Shown piece by piece: positions 61,357 to 64,000 of a stretch of 64,000 nucleotides of DNA. The notes beneath the pieces are model-generated. The model was not told where the DNA came from, made no database searches, and saw only the letters and a list, made by a program, of their open reading frames with translations. The DNA comes from Bacteroidota bacterium (GTDB lineage: Bacteria; Bacteroidota; Bacteroidia; Bacteroidales; JAADJA01): assembly GCA_020444515.1 (NCBI GenBank), contig JAHLKX010000012.1, positions 48,910 to 112,909 of the forward strand. The letters run 5' to 3'. Made by a program: the position numbers and the translations under genes. How positions within the stretch are numbered: the stretch's first letter is position 1; every line of letters starts with the position of its first letter.

Positions 61357-64000
61357 CTATTTCGTTTTTATAATTTTCTTCGTTACCATTTCATTTCCTA
61401 CCTGTAACCGGCAGAAATAAATTCCCGCAGGTAAATCCTTTAAATCAAGTTTATACGCCTTCTCTCCCAGTTGTTGATATTGAAATTGCCAGCTTTTAAG
61501 GCAGATTCCGGTGGTGTTGAAAATTCGAATATCAATTAACCCGGGAGATACACCATTCAAATTTAAAACTGCCTGGTCACTTACTGGATTTGGTGAAATG
61601 GATATTTCAAACCCGGATGGAATTTCGTCCACAGATGTTTCAAGGCAGGCTTCTTCCACCTCTTCAGGGTTGTTGCAGCCAGGTGCATTATTACTAATTG
61701 TGACACTTCCATTGGGCGCAGCAAGGTAATCGCAAATGCTTTCAATAGCGCACTCAGACAAAGAAGTGTTTTGTTTAATAATTAAATTGCTGATGGAACC
61801 TGAATTTATATTTTGCAAACCTGTTAGATTTGACAAAGATGCGTTTGCCCTGACATGAAGCATACCCCCAATTGAAACCAGACTGTCGAGGCCTGTTAAA
61901 TCTGACAAAACATGATTTTGAGCGATTGTCAGGTTTCCTGCAACAGATTTAAGATTACTTAATCCTGAAATATCATTAAGAATATAATTTACATGTCCGG
62001 CTACCCACTTCCCTATCGACAAATCACCTCCAATAAAAGTTAATCCGGCCAAACCATTTAAATTGCTGATATTATTTCCTCCCTTTATCACAACGTCTCC
62101 TTCAATTTTATTACAGCCTGGGTAATTGATTTGAAAGTTGTCAACCTGTTCTTGTGTTGAAAATACAATACCATTAAAAAGGCAATGGCTTTCACATGCT
62201 TGTTCTAATTCTTCCTGATCATTACATCCGGGAGCGTTACCATAAACCTGGACGGTACTCCCCGGGCTTGACAGGTATTCACAAATAGAAAAAACATCAC
62301 ATTCGGATAAAGAATCATTATTAAAAATAATCAGATCTTCAATAGATCCCGGTTCAATATTTCCCAATCCAGCCAGCCTTGTCAGGGCGGTATTATTTGC
62401 TATATGAAGGCTTCCATCAATGGATGATACATTATCAAGTCCCAAAATACTGATCAGGAGCTCATTCTCTTCAATCCAAAGATTTCCTCCGATAGCAGTA
62501 AGAACATCCAAACCGTTTAAATTGACAATATCTTCTCCATTAATAACTACATCCCCTTCTATTTCGATACAACCGGGATGATTGACCTGGAAATTGTCAA
62601 TTTCTTCCTGCATAGTGAAAGTAATACCCTCAGCCAGGCAATTGTTTTCGCAATCCTCCGCTACCTGCTCCACACTATTGCAACCGGCTGCATTATTGTA
62701 GATAGAAACGTATCCGCTGGGACTGACCAGGTAATTGCATATACTTTGAACATCGCAGGTAGATAGGGCATCGTTGTTATAAATCCAAATATCTCCCCCG
62801 ATGGAAGTTACATTCTCCAGCCCCGTTAAACTGGTCAGGCCAGCATTGAATTTAACCTCAAGGTCTCCCCCAATAGAAGTAATTGCACCCAAACTGTCCA
62901 GGTTCACAATATCATTCCCAGCAATATAAAAACTGCAATCTAAATCGATGCACCCTGGAAATATTGCCGGGAAGTGATCCACATCAAATTGACTATACAG
63001 GCCAATGGTTTCTTCGTACAAGCAAGGCATTGTAGTGCCACATGCAACGGCAACCTCAATGATGCTTGAGCACCCATCGGCGTTATCTGAAATAACGATG
63101 GCTCCATTCGGATCAGTTAGGTAGGCACAAATCGCCTCAATTTCACAATTGCATAGCAGGGAATTCCACTTAATTTGAAGGCCTCCCCCAATAAAAGTGA
63201 TATTTTCCAGCCCCGTTAAACTGGTAAGGGCATAGTTGCCGACAACTATAAGGTCTCCATTGATGAAAGTCAAATTATCCAGCCCAGTTAAACTGGTCAG
63301 GAAATAGTTGCCGTAAACTTTAAGGTATCCATTGATGAAAGTCAAATTATCCAGCCCCGTTAAACTAGTTAGGCCATTTTCATGAATAGTAAGGTTTCCC
63401 CCGATGGTGGTCAGGCTTTCCAGGCCAGACAAACTGGTCAGGGCTTCATTTTTAGAGATATAAAAGTATCCCCCAATGAAAGTCACATTTTCCAGCCCCG
63501 ATAAACTGGTCAGGGCAGTATTGTAGGAAACATCAAGGTCTCCCCCAATAGAAGTCATATTATCCAGCCCCGTAAAACTGGTAAGGGCAGCGTTACCATG
63601 AATATAAAAGGCTCCCCCGATGGAAGTCACATTCTCCAACCCCGTTAAACTGGTCAGGGCATTATTCGCTGAAACCTGAAGGTGTCCCCCGATGAAAGTC
63701 ACATTATCCAACCCTGTTAAACTGGTCAGGGCATCGTTGCTATAAATCCAAATATCTCCCCCAATAGAAGTCACATTATCCAGCCCCGTTAAACTGGTTA
63801 GGGCGTCATTGTTATCAATTGAAAGGTCTCCCCCGATGGAAGTTACATTATTCAGCCCCGTTAAACTGGTCAAGGCAGTATTGTAGGAAACATCAAGGTC
63901 TCCCCCAATAGAAGTCATATTATCCAGCCCCGTAAAACTGGTGAGGGCAGTATTGTAGGAAACATCAAGGTCTCCCCCAATAGAAGTCATATTATCCAGC
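61357..64000 (-). CDS. T9SS-exported LRR protein, start outside the window
   Basis: The frame remains open through the last base of the window, so the start is not seen. The visible 880 residues hold a run of LRR-type repeats of 24 residues (TSLTGLDNVTSIGGDL pattern), then at least three more capped modules. Their end caps read CEIEAICAYL, CDVQSICNYL, CDVFSICEYL and CAIESICDYL, and the ACGTTMPC and CLAEGITFTM stretches mark new modules. A T9SS sorting domain (ISPNPVSD to KKIIKT) ends the protein. Repeats near the right edge are almost identical in DNA, which shows recent expansion. It probably acts as a surface adhesin or receptor. Confidence 0.85.
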   Translation of the reverse strand, partial: LDNMTSIGGDLDVSYNTALTSFTGLDNMTSIGGDLDVSYNTALTSLTGLNNVTSIGGDLSIDNNDALTSLTGLDNVTSIGGDIWIYSNDALTSLTGLDNVTFIGGHLQVSANNALTSLTGLENVTSIGGAFYIHGNAALTSFTGLDNMTSIGGDLDVSYNTALTSLSGLENVTFIGGYFYISKNEALTSLSGLESLTTIGGNLTIHENGLTSLTGLDNLTFINGYLKVYGNYFLTSLTGLDNLTFINGDLIVVGNYALTSLTGLENITFIGGGLQIKWNSLLCNCEIEAICAYLTDPNGAIVISDNADGCSSIIEVAVACGTTMPCLYEETIGLYSQFDVDHFPAIFPGCIDLDCSFYIAGNDIVNLDSLGAITSIGGDLEVKFNAGLTSLTGLENVTSIGGDIWIYNNDALSTCDVQSICNYLVSPSGYVSIYNNAAGCNSVEQVAEDCENNCLAEGITFTMQEEIDNFQVNHPGCIEIEGDVVINGEDIVNLNGLDVLTAIGGNLWIEENELLISILGLDNVSSIDGSLHIANNTALTRLAGLGNIEPGSIEDLIIFNNDSLSECDVFSICEYLSSPGSTVQVYGNAPGCNDQEELEQACESHCLFNGIVFSTQEQVDNFQINYPGCNKIEGDVVIKGGNNISNLNGLAGLTFIGGDLSIGKWVAGHVNYILNDISGLSNLKSVAGNLTIAQNHVLSDLTGLDSLVSIGGMLHVRANASLSNLTGLQNINSGSISNLIIKQNTSLSECAIESICDYLAAPNGSVTISNNAPGCNNPEEVEEACLETSVDEIPSGFEISISPNPVSDQAVLNLNGVSPGLIDIRIFNTTGICLKSWQFQYQQLGEKAYKLDLKDLPAGIYFCRLQVGNEMVTKKIIKTK
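63511..64000 (-). repeat. Near-identical 72 bp tandem repeats within the LRR gene
   Basis: The same stretch (TCCCCCAATAGAAGTC onwards) begins at 63541, 63901 and 63973. The distances are 360 and 72 bp, that is five units and one unit of 72 bp (24 residues). Copies differ by few bases, pointing to recent unit duplication or gene conversion. Confidence 0.75.

Noticed and set aside
63511..64000. Possible CRISPR array from regular repeats
   Set aside because: The 72 bp repeats are in frame, code for LRR units and have no unique spacers.

Overview
The window looks like part of a chromosome from a member of the Bacteroidota, probably an environmental Bacteroidales or Marinilabiliales-like lineage (inference). 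The evidence is three-fold. At least twelve large proteins end in a type IX secretion (T9SS) type A C-terminal sorting domain. Many promoters carry the Bacteroidota -7 element TAnnTTTG, in two cases with a -33 TTTG. Histidine kinases of the LytS type with TPR sensors sit beside LytTR response regulators. No rRNA, tRNA, CRISPR array or prophage was seen.

Layout. 1-4.2 kb: two T9SS-exported surface proteins (the first cut by the window edge), an outer-membrane-like protein and a tiny lipoprotein. 4.2-14.4 kb: mostly ordinary genes, namely uracil-DNA glycosylase, a glutathione peroxidase, a MATE exporter, a transglutaminase-like lipoprotein, a secreted endonuclease I, a BlaI/M56 regulator-protease pair with a clear double operator, and an ABC exporter. 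14.4-27 kb: a minus-strand block of secreted proteins: a beta-helix protein with two copies of an unnamed N-terminal domain, a subtilase, and two Cys-poor beta-helix proteins. 27.2-31.3 kb: a DUF4143 ATPase and a LytTR regulator/LytS kinase pair. 31.4-40.5 kb: a second subtilase and two leucine-rich-repeat (LRR) proteins. 40.7-45.1 kb: a cyclase-AAA-TPR protein and a second LytTR regulator. 45.3-52.4 kb: a second copy of the beta-helix protein, a small redox protein, a double-hydrolase esterase and endonuclease IV. 52.5-64 kb: a second TPR-LytS kinase, a small membrane protein and three LRR proteins, one fused to a phosphoesterase; the last runs off the window.

How it fits together. The main result is a shared promoter design. 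Six minus-strand promoters (upstream of the genes starting at 17266, 26906, 40514, 44148, 48231 and 51413) have a -7 box with no visible -33 box. Upstream of it lie direct repeats that begin exactly 33, 54 and, in three cases, 75 bp from the -7 box. The repeat unit matches the LytTR-family consensus, with perfect copies TACGTTTAT or AACGTTTAT, and the 21 bp period is what LytTR domains bind. With two LytTR regulators and two LytS kinases in the same window, the simplest reading is one regulon. Its members are a set of T9SS-exported adhesin-like, protease and esterase proteins plus a cyclase-like ATPase. Several of these genes also have a strong GGAGGT ribosome site, which the housekeeping genes here lack. 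Two operons share the order surface protein, surface protein, subtilase.

The island shows signs of duplication: a broken copy of the cyclase 3' end next to another LytTR promoter, a 20 bp copy of the ABC transporter 3' end beside the second copy of the beta-helix gene, and near-identical 72 bp repeats in the last LRR gene. All functional statements come from motifs read by eye; no database search was run.
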